A stretch of DNA of 64,000 nt from Litorilinea aerophila (lineage in GTDB: Bacteria; Chloroflexota; Anaerolineae; Caldilineales; Caldilineaceae). Shown piece after piece: positions 25,680 to 34,267 of the stretch (its first letter is position 1; each line of letters starts with the position of its first letter). The translations under genes were made by a program, and so were the position numbers. The stretch is from NCBI RefSeq assembly GCF_006569185.2, contig NZ_VIGC02000003.1, positions 186,001 to 250,000 on the forward strand. Direction: 5' to 3'. Under the pieces are notes generated by a model, which saw nothing but the letters and a program-made list of their open reading frames with translations, was not told the DNA's origin and made no database searches.

Positions 25680-27251
25680 TTACTCGCCGAACTGAATGCC
25701 CTGGGCCAGGGGCAGCTCTGTGGACCAGTTGATGGTGGTGGTCTGCCGGCGCATGTACGCCTTCCAGGCATCGGAGCCGGACTCCCGGCCGCCGCCGGTG
25801 TCCTTCTCCCCCCCGAAGGCCCCGCCGATCTCCGCCCCGCTGGTGCCGATGTTCACATTGGCGATGCCACAGTCCGAACCCGCGGCCGAGAGGAACTGCT
25901 CGGCCGTGCGCAGGTTCAGGGTGAAGATGGCGCTGGAGAGCCCCTGGGGCACGCCGTTGTGGATAGCGATGGCCTCGTCCAGCGTCTCGTAGGCCATCAC
26001 GTACAGGATGGGCGCGAAGGTCTCCTCGCAGACCAGGGGCGTCTGGCGGGGCATGCGCACGATGGTGGGCTCCACGAAGGTGGGACCCAGGTGGGGCAGG
26101 CGCCGGCCGCCGGTGACGATTTCGCCCCCCTCGGCCTGGGCCGTGTCCAGGGCCTGCATCATCCGCTCCACAGCCTGCTCGCTGATGAGGGGCCCCATGA
26201 GGGTGCCCGGCTCCAGGGGGTCGCCGATGGGCACGCTCTGGTAGGCCCGGGCCAGCCGCTGGGTGAACTCGTCCACAATGCTCCGGTGGACGATGAGGCG
26301 GCGGGTGGTGGTGCAGCGCTGGCCGGCGGTGCCCACCGCGCCGAAGAGGACGGCCCGCACCGCCAGCTCCAGGTCGGCGTCCTCGGCGATGATGATGCCG
26401 TTGTTGCCCCCCAGCTCCAGGATGGTCTTGCCCAGGCGGGCGGCCACCCGCTGGGCCACGTGGCGCCCCACCCGCACCGAACCGGTGAAGCTGATCAGGG
26501 GCAGCCGGCCATCATCCAGCATCCGCTCGCCCACCTGGTCGTTGCTGCCGATGACCAGGTTGAAGATCCCGTCCAGCCCATGGTCGGCCATGACCTGGTT
26601 GCAGATCCGCTGCACGGCCACCGAGACCAGGGGCGTGGTGGGGGACGGTTTCCAGACCATGGTGTCGCCGCAGACGGCCGCGATGGCGGCGTTCCAGGAC
26701 CAGACGGCCACCGGGAAGTTGAAGGCGGTGATGATGCCGATGGGGCCCAGGGGGTGCCACTGCTCGTACATGCGGTGGCCGGGGCGCTCCGAGTGCATGG
26801 TCAGGCCGTAGAGCTGGCGGGAGAGGCCCAGGGCGAAGTCGCAGATGTCGATCATCTCCTGTACCTCGCCGATGCCTTCCGCCCGGATCTTGCCCATCTC
26901 CAGGGTGACCATTTCACCCAGGGGCTCCTGGACCTCCCGCAGCGCGTTGCCCAGGTCCCGGACCAGCAGGCCCCGTTTGGGCGCGGGCACGGTGCGCCAG
27001 TGGGCAAAGGCAGCCGCGGCCCGCGCCACGATGGCATCGTAGGTGGGGGCTGTGGCCTGAATCACGCTGCCGATGGCTTCCCCGGTGGTGGGGTCATAGG
27101 AGACCAGCCGCTCGCCCTGGGGGTCGGTGATCCAGCCGTCGGGGCCGCTGCAGGCGCCGGGGTTGACCTCTGCCAGGCCCAGCTTTTCCAGCAGGGCTTT
27201 GACCCGCAGGGCACGACTGTGGGTGGTGATGGATTGAGATTGTACGGTCAT
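25680..27251 (-). CDS. Aldehyde dehydrogenase, ALDH7 family (alpha-aminoadipic semialdehyde dehydrogenase type)
   Basis: A 523-residue NAD-dependent aldehyde dehydrogenase. The catalytic pair is Cys313 (GTAGQRCTTTRR) and Glu279 (LELGGNN); ITAFNFPVAVWSWN and the end block GGAFGGEKDTGGGRESGSDAWKAYMRRQT are signatures of antiquitin/AmaB, which oxidizes alpha-aminoadipic semialdehyde in lysine breakdown. The frame is open 130 codons upstream, but ATG 27251 has GGGAGGA 7 nt before it and starts the homology. Lysine-degradation partners are not adjacent, so betaine aldehyde or other semialdehydes remain possible. It starts 29 nt after the gene at 27280 on the same strand. Confidence 0.9.
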   Translation of the reverse strand: MTVQSQSITTHSRALRVKALLEKLGLAEVNPGACSGPDGWITDPQGERLVSYDPTTGEAIGSVIQATAPTYDAIVARAAAAFAHWRTVPAPKRGLLVRDLGNALREVQEPLGEMVTLEMGKIRAEGIGEVQEMIDICDFALGLSRQLYGLTMHSERPGHRMYEQWHPLGPIGIITAFNFPVAVWSWNAAIAAVCGDTMVWKPSPTTPLVSVAVQRICNQVMADHGLDGIFNLVIGSNDQVGERMLDDGRLPLISFTGSVRVGRHVAQRVAARLGKTILELGGNNGIIIAEDADLELAVRAVLFGAVGTAGQRCTTTRRLIVHRSIVDEFTQRLARAYQSVPIGDPLEPGTLMGPLISEQAVERMMQALDTAQAEGGEIVTGGRRLPHLGPTFVEPTIVRMPRQTPLVCEETFAPILYVMAYETLDEAIAIHNGVPQGLSSAIFTLNLRTAEQFLSAAGSDCGIANVNIGTSGAEIGGAFGGEKDTGGGRESGSDAWKAYMRRQTTTINWSTELPLAQGIQFGE

Positions 27252-27279
27252 TGCCTGTTCCTCCCGCATCATCAGGGCC

Positions 27280-28890
27280 TCAGGCCTGGTGGGGCAGAGC
27301 CACAGGCCGGGCCGGTTGTTCCTCGTCGGTCCACACTTCGTCCTCCAGCTCCTGTTCCAGCTCCTCATCGCCCAGCACAATGCGGCAGATCCCCTTGCGA
27401 TCCAGGACAACCTGGGTGCGCTGGTAGATGGTTGGCTGGTCCGGCTCATCGACGGAGCGGTAGACGGAGACGAAATTGAGGTGGTAGGTTTTGTGGCAGC
27501 GCACCCGATATAACTTGCCGTTTTCCAGCAGCCACTTGCGTTGGGTGGGGTTATCCATCTTGCGCAGGTAGGGGCGGATGTCGTAGCGCATGATGTCGTT
27601 GATGGCGGTGATCTCCAGCCCGTTGGTGTGGACGGCATCCAGCGCGTCGGCGTGGAGCACCACCGCCTTCGTGTAGCGAATGATGGTCTCGCCCTGGCGG
27701 TCGTTGGCCAGCTCGGCCAGGATGCCCCGGTCCCGGCTGGCCAACACCTCGGCCGGCACCTCCTTCTCGGAGACGTATTCCACCTTTTCCCGCACGTAGC
27801 CCAACTCGTGGCGGCGGTCCTGGGTGTGGATCACGGTCCGCCGGTCGTAGAGGATGTTGTGCAGGAAGCGGGCAGAGAGGCTACGGCCGATCTCCTTGAT
27901 GCGATCTTTGAACATGTAGCCCACCACCAGGGCCACGAAGACCGGGAAGGTGAAGGTGCCGAACCTGAGCTGAAAGTAAAAGGCCACCACCGTGGCGAAG
28001 ACCATGGAGACGCCGGCTGCCAGCGCGTAGAGGACGTGCTCCAGGGTCGTCCCCTCCCGTTTGACGGAGGTGGAGAGCCACAGGACGCTGGATGTGTACT
28101 TTTTCAGGATCGAGGTGCGGAAGAGATATTCCTCGTTGTCCCCTTTCCTGCGCAGGGGAGGGCCGTAGCCCATGGCCTGCCGGTGCTGGAGCTCTGCCTG
28201 GACGTGGGCCTCGATGCGTTTTTTGAGGGCCGCGCCCCGCTGCCGGTGGGTGGCGCGATCCAGGTGGCGATCTACCAGGAGGAAGGCCTGGAGCAGGCCC
28301 TCTTCTACCACCAGGCTGATGGCCTCATCGGTCAGCCGGTAGGACTGGCGCAGCCGGGTGGGCATGGACTCCACGTCCACGTAGGGAGCCAGGGCCCGGT
28401 AGCGCCGGGTCAGCTCCTGGGTGGTCTCCAGGAGCTCGTCCACGCTCTCGGCCAGGGGCAGGGCCAGGTCCGGCGTGAACTGCTTGCGGCCGTGATGCCA
28501 GACATAGCGAGCCAGATGGGCCCGGATGGCGCTCTTGAGGATGGCCCGCAGGAACTTGAAACTGCTGATCAGCTCCTCTTTCTTGAGCTGGAGCAGGGCC
28601 GGGTCCTGGGTATGCAGGATGCGCTCGCAGTTGTTCAGGGGAGAGTGCGGCGCGGAGAGAAGCTCCCGCAGGCGAAAGCGCGGGGTCTTCATGCGCACGT
28701 AGTTCTGGATGTCCCGGTAGAACTCCCGTTCCGTGTAGGTGTCCCGGTCGATGCCCAGGCTACGGGGCACGAAGATGTAGGTGTCGATCTTGTAACGGGT
28801 CTCCTGGCCGGGCGTCAGGGGGTACCCCAGCTTGAACTCCAGCTGATAGCGGTCGTGGATGGTGACCCGGCGCAGGACTCTACGTGCCAT
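27280..28890 (-). CDS. Conserved-type hypothetical protein with two central transmembrane helices
   Basis: I do not recognise this 536-residue protein. It opens with a basic, beta-rich segment (IHDRYQLEFKLGYPLTPGQETRYKIDTYIFVP), continues with a long helical region, then two close transmembrane helices at about 286-306 and 312-328 (YALAAGVSMVFATVVAFYF, then FPVFVALVVGYMF), so most of the protein is cytosolic on both sides of a hairpin. The C-terminal third has a charged, structured domain (TNGLEITAINDIMRYDIRPYLRKMDNPTQRKWLLENGKLYRV) and an acidic tail. It could be a membrane-bound regulator or scaffold. It shares a strand and a 29-nt gap with the ALDH gene and probably its mRNA. Confidence 0.7.
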   Translation of the reverse strand: MARRVLRRVTIHDRYQLEFKLGYPLTPGQETRYKIDTYIFVPRSLGIDRDTYTEREFYRDIQNYVRMKTPRFRLRELLSAPHSPLNNCERILHTQDPALLQLKKEELISSFKFLRAILKSAIRAHLARYVWHHGRKQFTPDLALPLAESVDELLETTQELTRRYRALAPYVDVESMPTRLRQSYRLTDEAISLVVEEGLLQAFLLVDRHLDRATHRQRGAALKKRIEAHVQAELQHRQAMGYGPPLRRKGDNEEYLFRTSILKKYTSSVLWLSTSVKREGTTLEHVLYALAAGVSMVFATVVAFYFQLRFGTFTFPVFVALVVGYMFKDRIKEIGRSLSARFLHNILYDRRTVIHTQDRRHELGYVREKVEYVSEKEVPAEVLASRDRGILAELANDRQGETIIRYTKAVVLHADALDAVHTNGLEITAINDIMRYDIRPYLRKMDNPTQRKWLLENGKLYRVRCHKTYHLNFVSVYRSVDEPDQPTIYQRTQVVLDRKGICRIVLGDEELEQELEDEVWTDEEQPARPVALPHQA

Positions 28891-28955
28891 ATTATGTCAA
28901 TTCTGGACCGGAATGGAGATCCTGGCAAATGGCGAGGGCGGGGCCGCTGGGGGCT

Positions 28956-29249
28956 TCAGGTCAGGAGCTGGTTGATGGCCTTGGCCAGGTCCAGATCTCG
29001 CTGGCTGATGGCGTTGCCGGCGTCGTGGGTGACCAGGTCGATGGTGACCCGGTTGTAGACGTTGGACCATTCCGGGTGGTGGTTCATCTTTTCGGCCAGG
29101 AGGGCCACCCGGGCCATGAAGCCGAAGGCCTCCACGAAATTGGCAAACTTGAGCTCCCGATGCAGTTTACCATCCGCCACAGACCAGCCGTCCAGTTCCC
29201 GCAGCCCTTGCTGCACATCCTGTTCGCTCAGTGGAGAAACCTTGGGCAT
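28956..29249 (-). CDS. 4a-hydroxytetrahydrobiopterin dehydratase (pterin-4a-carbinolamine dehydratase)
   Basis: A 97-residue protein with the PCD active-site motif EKMNHHPEW (His57, His58) and the later His75 (THDAG). The family dehydrates 4a-hydroxytetrahydropterin after aromatic amino acid hydroxylases; many bacterial members occur without a hydroxylase and may serve molybdopterin or folate metabolism. No phenylalanine hydroxylase is in the window. The length is normal and the start ATG 29249 opens [12 protein letters not shown]. It lies 66 nt upstream of the start of the 27280 gene, on the same strand. Confidence 0.93.
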   Translation of the reverse strand: MPKVSPLSEQDVQQGLRELDGWSVADGKLHRELKFANFVEAFGFMARVALLAEKMNHHPEWSNVYNRVTIDLVTHDAGNAISQRDLDLAKAINQLLT

Positions 29250-29289
29250 TGGTGTACCTCCCTTTCGTCTGGCATTCGGCGCAGAAGCT

Positions 29290-29318
29290 TTGCGTCCGGC
29301 TCAGAATCCGACTACAAT
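29290..29318 (+). promoter_or_regulatory. Candidate promoter for the 29506 gene
   Basis: TTGCGT (29290-29295), a 17-bp spacer and TACAAT (29313-29318) fit a sigma-70-type promoter. The leader would be about 180 nt. It overlaps the region that must also serve the divergent dehydratase gene. Confidence 0.45.
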
Positions 29319-29505
29319 GAACAGCTATGATGGGGTGCGGTGATCTCCATTGTAGAGGATGGCCCCGGTTCCCGCAAGTCCCTGACGGAACGGCCGGAGC
29401 GGGTTCTGAATCCATCCAAGGCGGATAGCGCGGCGCCCCGATTTCCCCTCCAATTCCATATCACGCTTCCCATATCACTCTCCACAGGCAAAGGCAGGAA
29501 CCACC

Positions 29506-30462
29506 ATGAAAATTTTGATCCACTATCCCTTTGAACCGGCCCAAATCCAGGCCTTCCAGGAGCTGGCGGAACGCCTGGGCGGCCACCAGGTGATCCACGT
29601 CACGGACGAAGAGAGCGCCGTGGCGGCGGCGCCAGAGGTGGAAGTAATCCTGGGCCATTTCCGCCCGGCGGTCTGTGCCGCCGCGCCCCGCCTGCGCTGG
29701 ATCCAGTCCTTCAGCACCGGCATGGACAAGTTTCTCTTTCCGGAAATCATCGAGCGGGAGGAGGTGCAGATCAGCAACGTGGCTGGCCTCTACGCCAGCC
29801 AGGGGGCAGAGCACGCCTGGGCCCTGCTGCTGGCCCTGGCCCGACAGATCCCCCTGGCGGTGGAGAATCGGGCGCGCCGCCTCTGGCAGAGCGGACCGGT
29901 GATCCAGATCTCGGGTGGCACCCTGGGGCTCATTGGCCTGGGCGGCTTCGGGATGGAAATGGCCAAACGGGCCCAGGGCTACGACATGACCATCCTGGCC
30001 ATCGACCCCGTCCGCACCGAGAAGCCACCTTTCGTGGCGGAGCTACGGCCCAGCAGCCGGGAAAACCTCCACGACCTGTTGCGCCGCTCCGACGTGGTGA
30101 TGACGGCCTGCCCCCTCACCCGGGAGACCTACCACCTGATCGGTCGGGAGGAGCTGGCGCTGATGAAGCCCACGGCCTACCTGATCAACGTCACCCGGGG
30201 CGGCATCATCGACGAGCCGGCCCTGGTGGAGGCATTGGAGAAGGGGCAGATCGCCGGGGCCGGTCTGGACGTGACCGAAGTGGAACCCCTGCCGCCGGAC
30301 AGCCCCCTGTGGGACGCGCCCAACCTCATCCTCACGCCCCATCGGGCTGGCGCCTCCCAGCATCGTCCGCGCATGGTCTTCGAATTCTTCCTGCAGAACC
30401 TGGAGCGCTACCTGCGGGGGGAACGGCCGCTGAATATCATCGACAAACGCCGGGGGTTTTAG
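29506..30462 (+). CDS. D-2-hydroxyacid dehydrogenase family protein
   Basis: A 318-residue NAD-binding dehydrogenase with GLIGLGGFG (about 144-152) for the nucleotide, and the catalytic Arg in NVTRGGIIDE, Glu in DVTEVEPLP and His in LTPHRAGAS. It differs from the 2952-3926 protein in the substrate domain: the entry block is RLRWIQSFSTGMDKFLFPE instead of LSVGYDHID, which places it with the divergent group of phosphoglycerate-dehydrogenase-like or GhrA-like proteins. The substrate is unclear. It converges on the isomerase gene at 30586 and, by position, may belong with the carbohydrate locus to its right. Confidence 0.83.
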   Translation: MKILIHYPFEPAQIQAFQELAERLGGHQVIHVTDEESAVAAAPEVEVILGHFRPAVCAAAPRLRWIQSFSTGMDKFLFPEIIEREEVQISNVAGLYASQGAEHAWALLLALARQIPLAVENRARRLWQSGPVIQISGGTLGLIGLGGFGMEMAKRAQGYDMTILAIDPVRTEKPPFVAELRPSSRENLHDLLRRSDVVMTACPLTRETYHLIGREELALMKPTAYLINVTRGGIIDEPALVEALEKGQIAGAGLDVTEVEPLPPDSPLWDAPNLILTPHRAGASQHRPRMVFEFFLQNLERYLRGERPLNIIDKRRGF

Positions 30463-30464
30463 GG

Positions 30465-30585
30465 GTGATTCGGGGATTGGGGGATTCGGAGATGGAGATG
30501 AGGAGTGGGAGATGGCAACGATCTTTCTATACCATCACCCAGTCACCCGATTCCCCAATAGCCGAATCCCCCAATCCTCAGATTC
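30465..30585. repeat. Inverted repeat between convergent genes
   Basis: GGATTGGGGGATTCGG (30474-30489) and CCGAATCCCCCAATCC (30562-30577) are perfect reverse complements 72 bases apart, with further partial copies of GATTCGGGGATT and CCGATTCCCCAA around them. It fills the gap between the dehydrogenase and the isomerase genes. It could end both transcripts by base pairing, though it lacks a T-tract. Confidence 0.7.
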
Positions 30586-31392
30586 TCAATATCCGATGCC
30601 CCGCAGATAGTCGACCATGCGGGCGCTGCGGCGGGCTTCGCTGAGGGGATCGTCCTGGCCGGGGATGGGCTGGCCCGGGCACGCGGTCACCCAGCGCTGG
30701 AAGCCGATCTCCTCCAGCGCCGCCCGGATGGCCGGAAAGTCCACGTTTTGGGATTCGCCCACATCACACCAGACGGGCAGGTAGAAGCCGTCCTCCCGCC
30801 GGGAGGTGGAGGCGTAGTCCTGCAGGTGGATGTAGTTGAGCTGGTCCTGGAAGTCGCGGATGGCCTCCACGGGGTCGTAGCCCCAGAGTTGCGCGTGGGA
30901 GACGTCGATGCAGAGCTTCGCCTTGCGCAGGTGGGCCATGTAGGTCCGCCAGTCTTCGATGGAGTCCACCAGCAGGTTGGTGTGGATGTGGTAGCTGAGC
31001 TCCAGGCCGAACTGGGCTGCGTATTCGGCCCAGGCTTCTGCGCCCTCGGCCGCGGCGATGATGTCGTCTCGGGTGACGGGCCGGCCCTCGGGCTTGCGGC
31101 CGTTCATGAACATGAAGCAGTCCACCTCCATCTCGGCGGCAAATTCCATGCGTCGCTTGTTGCGCTCCACATGTTCATAGTCCCGCTGGTCTGGCGAGCC
31201 CTGGGCCGTGTAGACTGCCAGGGGCATGTCGGCGTTGCGGCAGATCTGGCGCAGCCGTTGGGGCGTGCCCAGCCAGTCTAGAGGCAGTCGGCACTCCCAG
31301 CCGTCCCAGCCGGCCTCCTTCAACGCCTCCAGGGCCGGTTCCAGGTCGGGGCTCTTCCAGCGCAGGGTACTGTAGCTCAGTTTGAAAGGCAT
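30586..31392 (-). CDS. Sugar phosphate isomerase/epimerase family protein
   Basis: A 268-residue TIM-barrel isomerase of the xylose isomerase-like group. Metal-site candidates include an Asp and His in CIDVSHAQLWGYD and the His in YIHLQDYA; a further His pair is seen in YHIHTN. The start at 31392 is fixed by GAGGAGG 5 nt upstream, although the frame is open further. Enzymes of this kind interconvert keto sugars and inosose-type compounds. It is read away from the ABC operon and shares the 377-bp control region 31393-31769 with it, which suggests common regulation and a role in the same catabolic path. Confidence 0.82.
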   Translation of the reverse strand: MPFKLSYSTLRWKSPDLEPALEALKEAGWDGWECRLPLDWLGTPQRLRQICRNADMPLAVYTAQGSPDQRDYEHVERNKRRMEFAAEMEVDCFMFMNGRKPEGRPVTRDDIIAAAEGAEAWAEYAAQFGLELSYHIHTNLLVDSIEDWRTYMAHLRKAKLCIDVSHAQLWGYDPVEAIRDFQDQLNYIHLQDYASTSRREDGFYLPVWCDVGESQNVDFPAIRAALEEIGFQRWVTACPGQPIPGQDDPLSEARRSARMVDYLRGIGY

Positions 31393-31769
31393 GGGTTCCT
31401 CCTCATGGGGTTGGGATGGGATAAGGGAAGGGAGCTGGTACAAATTGGGCCTGGGCCTTGGGCTGAATGATACATCCAATTTCCCGCGGGTACAACGTGA
31501 CAGCGGGGCGGGATAGATCCCGGCCATTTTCGCCTGTTGGGAAAATGGCCGGGGGCTATGCTATGATAAACAGGTGGCAATGTTGCATGGGCGAAGCTCC
31601 CCTTCGCCGTTCGCCCGTCGGCCCGGCTTCCGCTTCAGGTGTTACCCGTTTCAAAATGGCTCCTCCATGTGTTTTAACGATCTGTTTTTACATAGCATTT
31701 TAACGTTTTAACACATGTCTGTTCACCGAGTGCATGTTCGTCCATTTTCATCACCAAGGAGGAATCCCG
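31393..31769. other. Divergent control region of isomerase and ABC operon
   Basis: No gene was seen. CCATTTTC and GAAAATGG (near 31525-31548) form a hairpin around CGCCTGTTGG. Further right the GC content drops sharply between 31660 and 31720, where the inverted repeat listed next lies. The region must hold the promoters of both operons. A TATGAT at about 31561-31566 is a possible -10 box for the rightward genes, but no good -35 was found. Confidence 0.5.
31666..31717. promoter_or_regulatory. 14-bp perfect inverted repeat in AT-rich DNA, candidate operator
   Basis: CATGTGTTTTAACG (31666-31679) and CGTTTTAACACATG (31704-31717) are exact reverse complements 24 bases apart. Each arm contains TTTTAACG or its complement, and an extra TTTTAACG abuts the right arm. 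It ends 53 bp before the binding-protein start. The AT-rich composition is unlike its surroundings. A dimeric or tetrameric regulator bound at both arms could loop the promoter; no regulator gene is adjacent. Confidence 0.7.
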
Positions 31770-33173
31770 ATGGCGACTAACAGCTCGTTGACCCGCCGAC
31801 AGTTTCTGGCTATGGCCGGCAGCCTTTCCACCGGGGTGCTGTTGGCGGCCTGCGCACCGGCCGCGGAGGCCCCGGCGGACAGCGGCGCTGCCGGCGCCGG
31901 CCCAGAGACCATTACCCTGGTGGCCTGGTTCACGGACCGACGTACCATCAACGAGATGACCGAGAAGGAGGCCATCCCGGAATTTGAGGCCGCCAACCCC
32001 GGCATCAAAATCGAGATGCAGTTCGTGCCCGAGAGCGAGTTGCAGCAAAAACTCCTCACGGCCAAGGCGGCCGGCAACGCACCGGATGTCTCTTCCATCG
32101 ACGAGACGTTCCTGGATACGCTGACCAAGCAGGAGGTGCTGCTCCCCATCCCCGAAGAAGTCATCAACGTGCGGGAGGAGATGGGCGACCTGACCGCCTT
32201 CCTGTATCGCCTGCCCCAGGGCGCCGACGATGGCCGCTACTACGGACTGCCCAACGGGGTCTTCAGCAGCCAGCTCTACTACAACGCCACGCTGCTGGAT
32301 GAACTGGGCTATAGCCCCGAAGACATCCCCCGCAAGTGGGATGACTTCCTGATCTGGGCCAAGGATGTGACCGCCTGGGATGGCGATACCCTGACCCGCT
32401 CCGGCATGGCCATCTTCGCCAACGAGTATTCCCTCTACGAAGACCTGCGCTATCAGATCGCCGGCCCCCTGGACGGCAACATCTTCGAGACCAAGGACCG
32501 CTGGCGCCATACCGACGATGTGGGCCAGCAGGCCTGGCAGTTTGTCATGGACATCTTTAAGGTCCATCGCCTGGACAGCATCGAAGAGGGCCTGGTCTCC
32601 CGGGAGCGTTTTGGGGCCGGTCAGGCGGTGACCCTGTACAACTGGACCTGGTTCAACGGCTTCATGGAAACCCAATACGCGGACGTGGACTGGGGCCTGG
32701 TGCTGCCGCCCACCATGAGCGGCGAGCCCATCTACGGCCGCCGGGGACCGGATGTGGGCTTTACCGTGACCACCCAGAATGAAAACCACCTGGATGCCTC
32801 CTACACCTTCTACCGCTATCTGGTCAGCCCCGCCTACCTGGCCCGCTACTGCAAGTTGCGGGGGATCCAGCCCAGCCTGAAGGCAATGTGGGACGATCCG
32901 GAATTCTCAGAGGACTCTGGCCCCCGGTGGGCGCCCATCGCCATCAAGAACCGCCCTGAAAACAGCGTGGACGCCGGCTTCTGGCCTCGAGAGCTGGTGG
33001 ACATTTCCAACCAGATCGTGCCCGCCATCCGGGACGAGGGAGAGGACATCCCCACGGTGTTGCAGCGGGTGGAGGAGGCCGGTAACGAGTTCCTGCAGGC
33101 CAATCCCCAGTGGAGCATCCTGAGCGCGGCCGACTACGCAGCCAATCCCCAGTGGCTGACCGCCGCCGGGTAA
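31770..33173 (+). CDS. ABC transporter sugar-binding lipoprotein
   Basis: A 467-residue extracellular solute-binding protein, family 1. It begins with a twin-arginine-like signal (LTRRQFLAMAG) and a lipobox ending at Cys28 (LLAAC), so it should be exported, cleaved and lipidated. The body has the MalE-like layout: an N-terminal ETITLVAWF strand, TAKAAGNAPDVSSIDE and a C-terminal helical end with ILSAADYAANPQWL. It is rich in Trp and Tyr, as expected for carbohydrate ligands. AAGGAGG precedes the ATG. The two permeases follow at 33263 and 34268. No ATPase gene is in the locus, so a shared MsmK-type ATPase is likely used. Confidence 0.92.
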   Translation: MATNSSLTRRQFLAMAGSLSTGVLLAACAPAAEAPADSGAAGAGPETITLVAWFTDRRTINEMTEKEAIPEFEAANPGIKIEMQFVPESELQQKLLTAKAAGNAPDVSSIDETFLDTLTKQEVLLPIPEEVINVREEMGDLTAFLYRLPQGADDGRYYGLPNGVFSSQLYYNATLLDELGYSPEDIPRKWDDFLIWAKDVTAWDGDTLTRSGMAIFANEYSLYEDLRYQIAGPLDGNIFETKDRWRHTDDVGQQAWQFVMDIFKVHRLDSIEEGLVSRERFGAGQAVTLYNWTWFNGFMETQYADVDWGLVLPPTMSGEPIYGRRGPDVGFTVTTQNENHLDASYTFYRYLVSPAYLARYCKLRGIQPSLKAMWDDPEFSEDSGPRWAPIAIKNRPENSVDAGFWPRELVDISNQIVPAIRDEGEDIPTVLQRVEEAGNEFLQANPQWSILSAADYAANPQWLTAAG

Positions 33174-33262
33174 GGGTTTTTCCGTTCTGTGTGGGGTGTT
33201 GGCCGACTGGTCGCTGGTGGGCCGACACCCCATTCCTCTGGAATTCAGGAGCTTGACGAGCC

Positions 33263-34168
33263 ATGGTCACGGAAAATTGGCTGCCCAAACATGGCCTGGG
33301 GCGGGTGGTGCTTCTGGCCGCCTTCGCCTTCATGGCCTTCATGATCTGGATCCCCATCCTGGAGATGTTTTACTGGAGCTTTTTCGTCAAGGAGCCGGGG
33401 ATCTTTGAATTTGCTGGCCTGGACAACTATCGACGCCTCTTCACCAACGACCCCATCTTCTGGAAGTCCCTGTCGGTGACCTTCAACTTTGCCCTGATGG
33501 TGGTGCCGGGCGTGGTGGGCCTGGGGCTGTTGCTAGCCGTGGCGGTGAACACCATCCGTAACACCATGGTGCGAGGTTTTTTTACCGTCTCTTTCTTTAC
33601 CGCGTATGTGGTGCCCCTGGTGGCCGTGGCCCTGGTCTGGCGTTATATCTACCTGCCGGGCAAGCAGGGGCTGCTCAACGTGGTTCTAGGCTGGTTTGGC
33701 ATCAGCCCCATCCGCTGGCTCTCCACCAGCGAGTGGGCACTCCGCTCCCTGGCACTCCTGCGCATCTGGAAGGAAGCTGGCTATGCCATGGTGCTCTTTC
33801 TGGCCGGCCTGCAGGCCATCCCCCATGTTTACTACGAAGCCGCGGAGGTAGATGGCGCCAATGCCTGGCGCCGTTTCTGGCACATCACCGTGCCTCTCCT
33901 CATGCCGACCATCGCCTTTGTGGTGGTGATTACGACGTTGAGTGCGTTTCTGGCCTTTACGGAAGTCTATGTGATGACGGTGGAGTCCGGTGGCAACCGG
34001 GGTGGCCCGAACTACGCCACCAATTTGATGGCCTTCCACATCTTCAATACGGCCATCGCCTATAGCCATGAGGGATACGGCAGCGCCATGGCGGCCATTT
34101 ACTTCCTGATCATGGTGGCCGTGGGGTATGCCCAATATCGCTTTATTCGGGCAACTTATGAGTATTGA
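33263..34168 (+). CDS. Carbohydrate ABC transporter permease (MalF/UgpA type)
   Basis: A 301-residue inner-membrane permease with about six helices. The EAA loop that docks to the ATPase is EAAEVDGANAWRRFWHITVPLL (near residue 190). The N-terminal half contains the family block FEFAGLDNYRRLFTND. It should form a heterodimer with the next permease and accept the ligand from the 31770 protein. An AGCTTGACGAG stands before the ATG, weak as a ribosome binding site. It lies 89 nt after the binding-protein stop. Confidence 0.92.
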   Translation: MVTENWLPKHGLGRVVLLAAFAFMAFMIWIPILEMFYWSFFVKEPGIFEFAGLDNYRRLFTNDPIFWKSLSVTFNFALMVVPGVVGLGLLLAVAVNTIRNTMVRGFFTVSFFTAYVVPLVAVALVWRYIYLPGKQGLLNVVLGWFGISPIRWLSTSEWALRSLALLRIWKEAGYAMVLFLAGLQAIPHVYYEAAEVDGANAWRRFWHITVPLLMPTIAFVVVITTLSAFLAFTEVYVMTVESGGNRGGPNYATNLMAFHIFNTAIAYSHEGYGSAMAAIYFLIMVAVGYAQYRFIRATYEY

Positions 34169-34267
34169 GTCAATCTTGACGGGCTCCTGGCGTGCGGATT
34201 AGCGCTTGAGCCCATCGACACCCGTCCTCAGGCCTAGATGTAGCATCAGGTTGAGAGAGCAGTCAAA

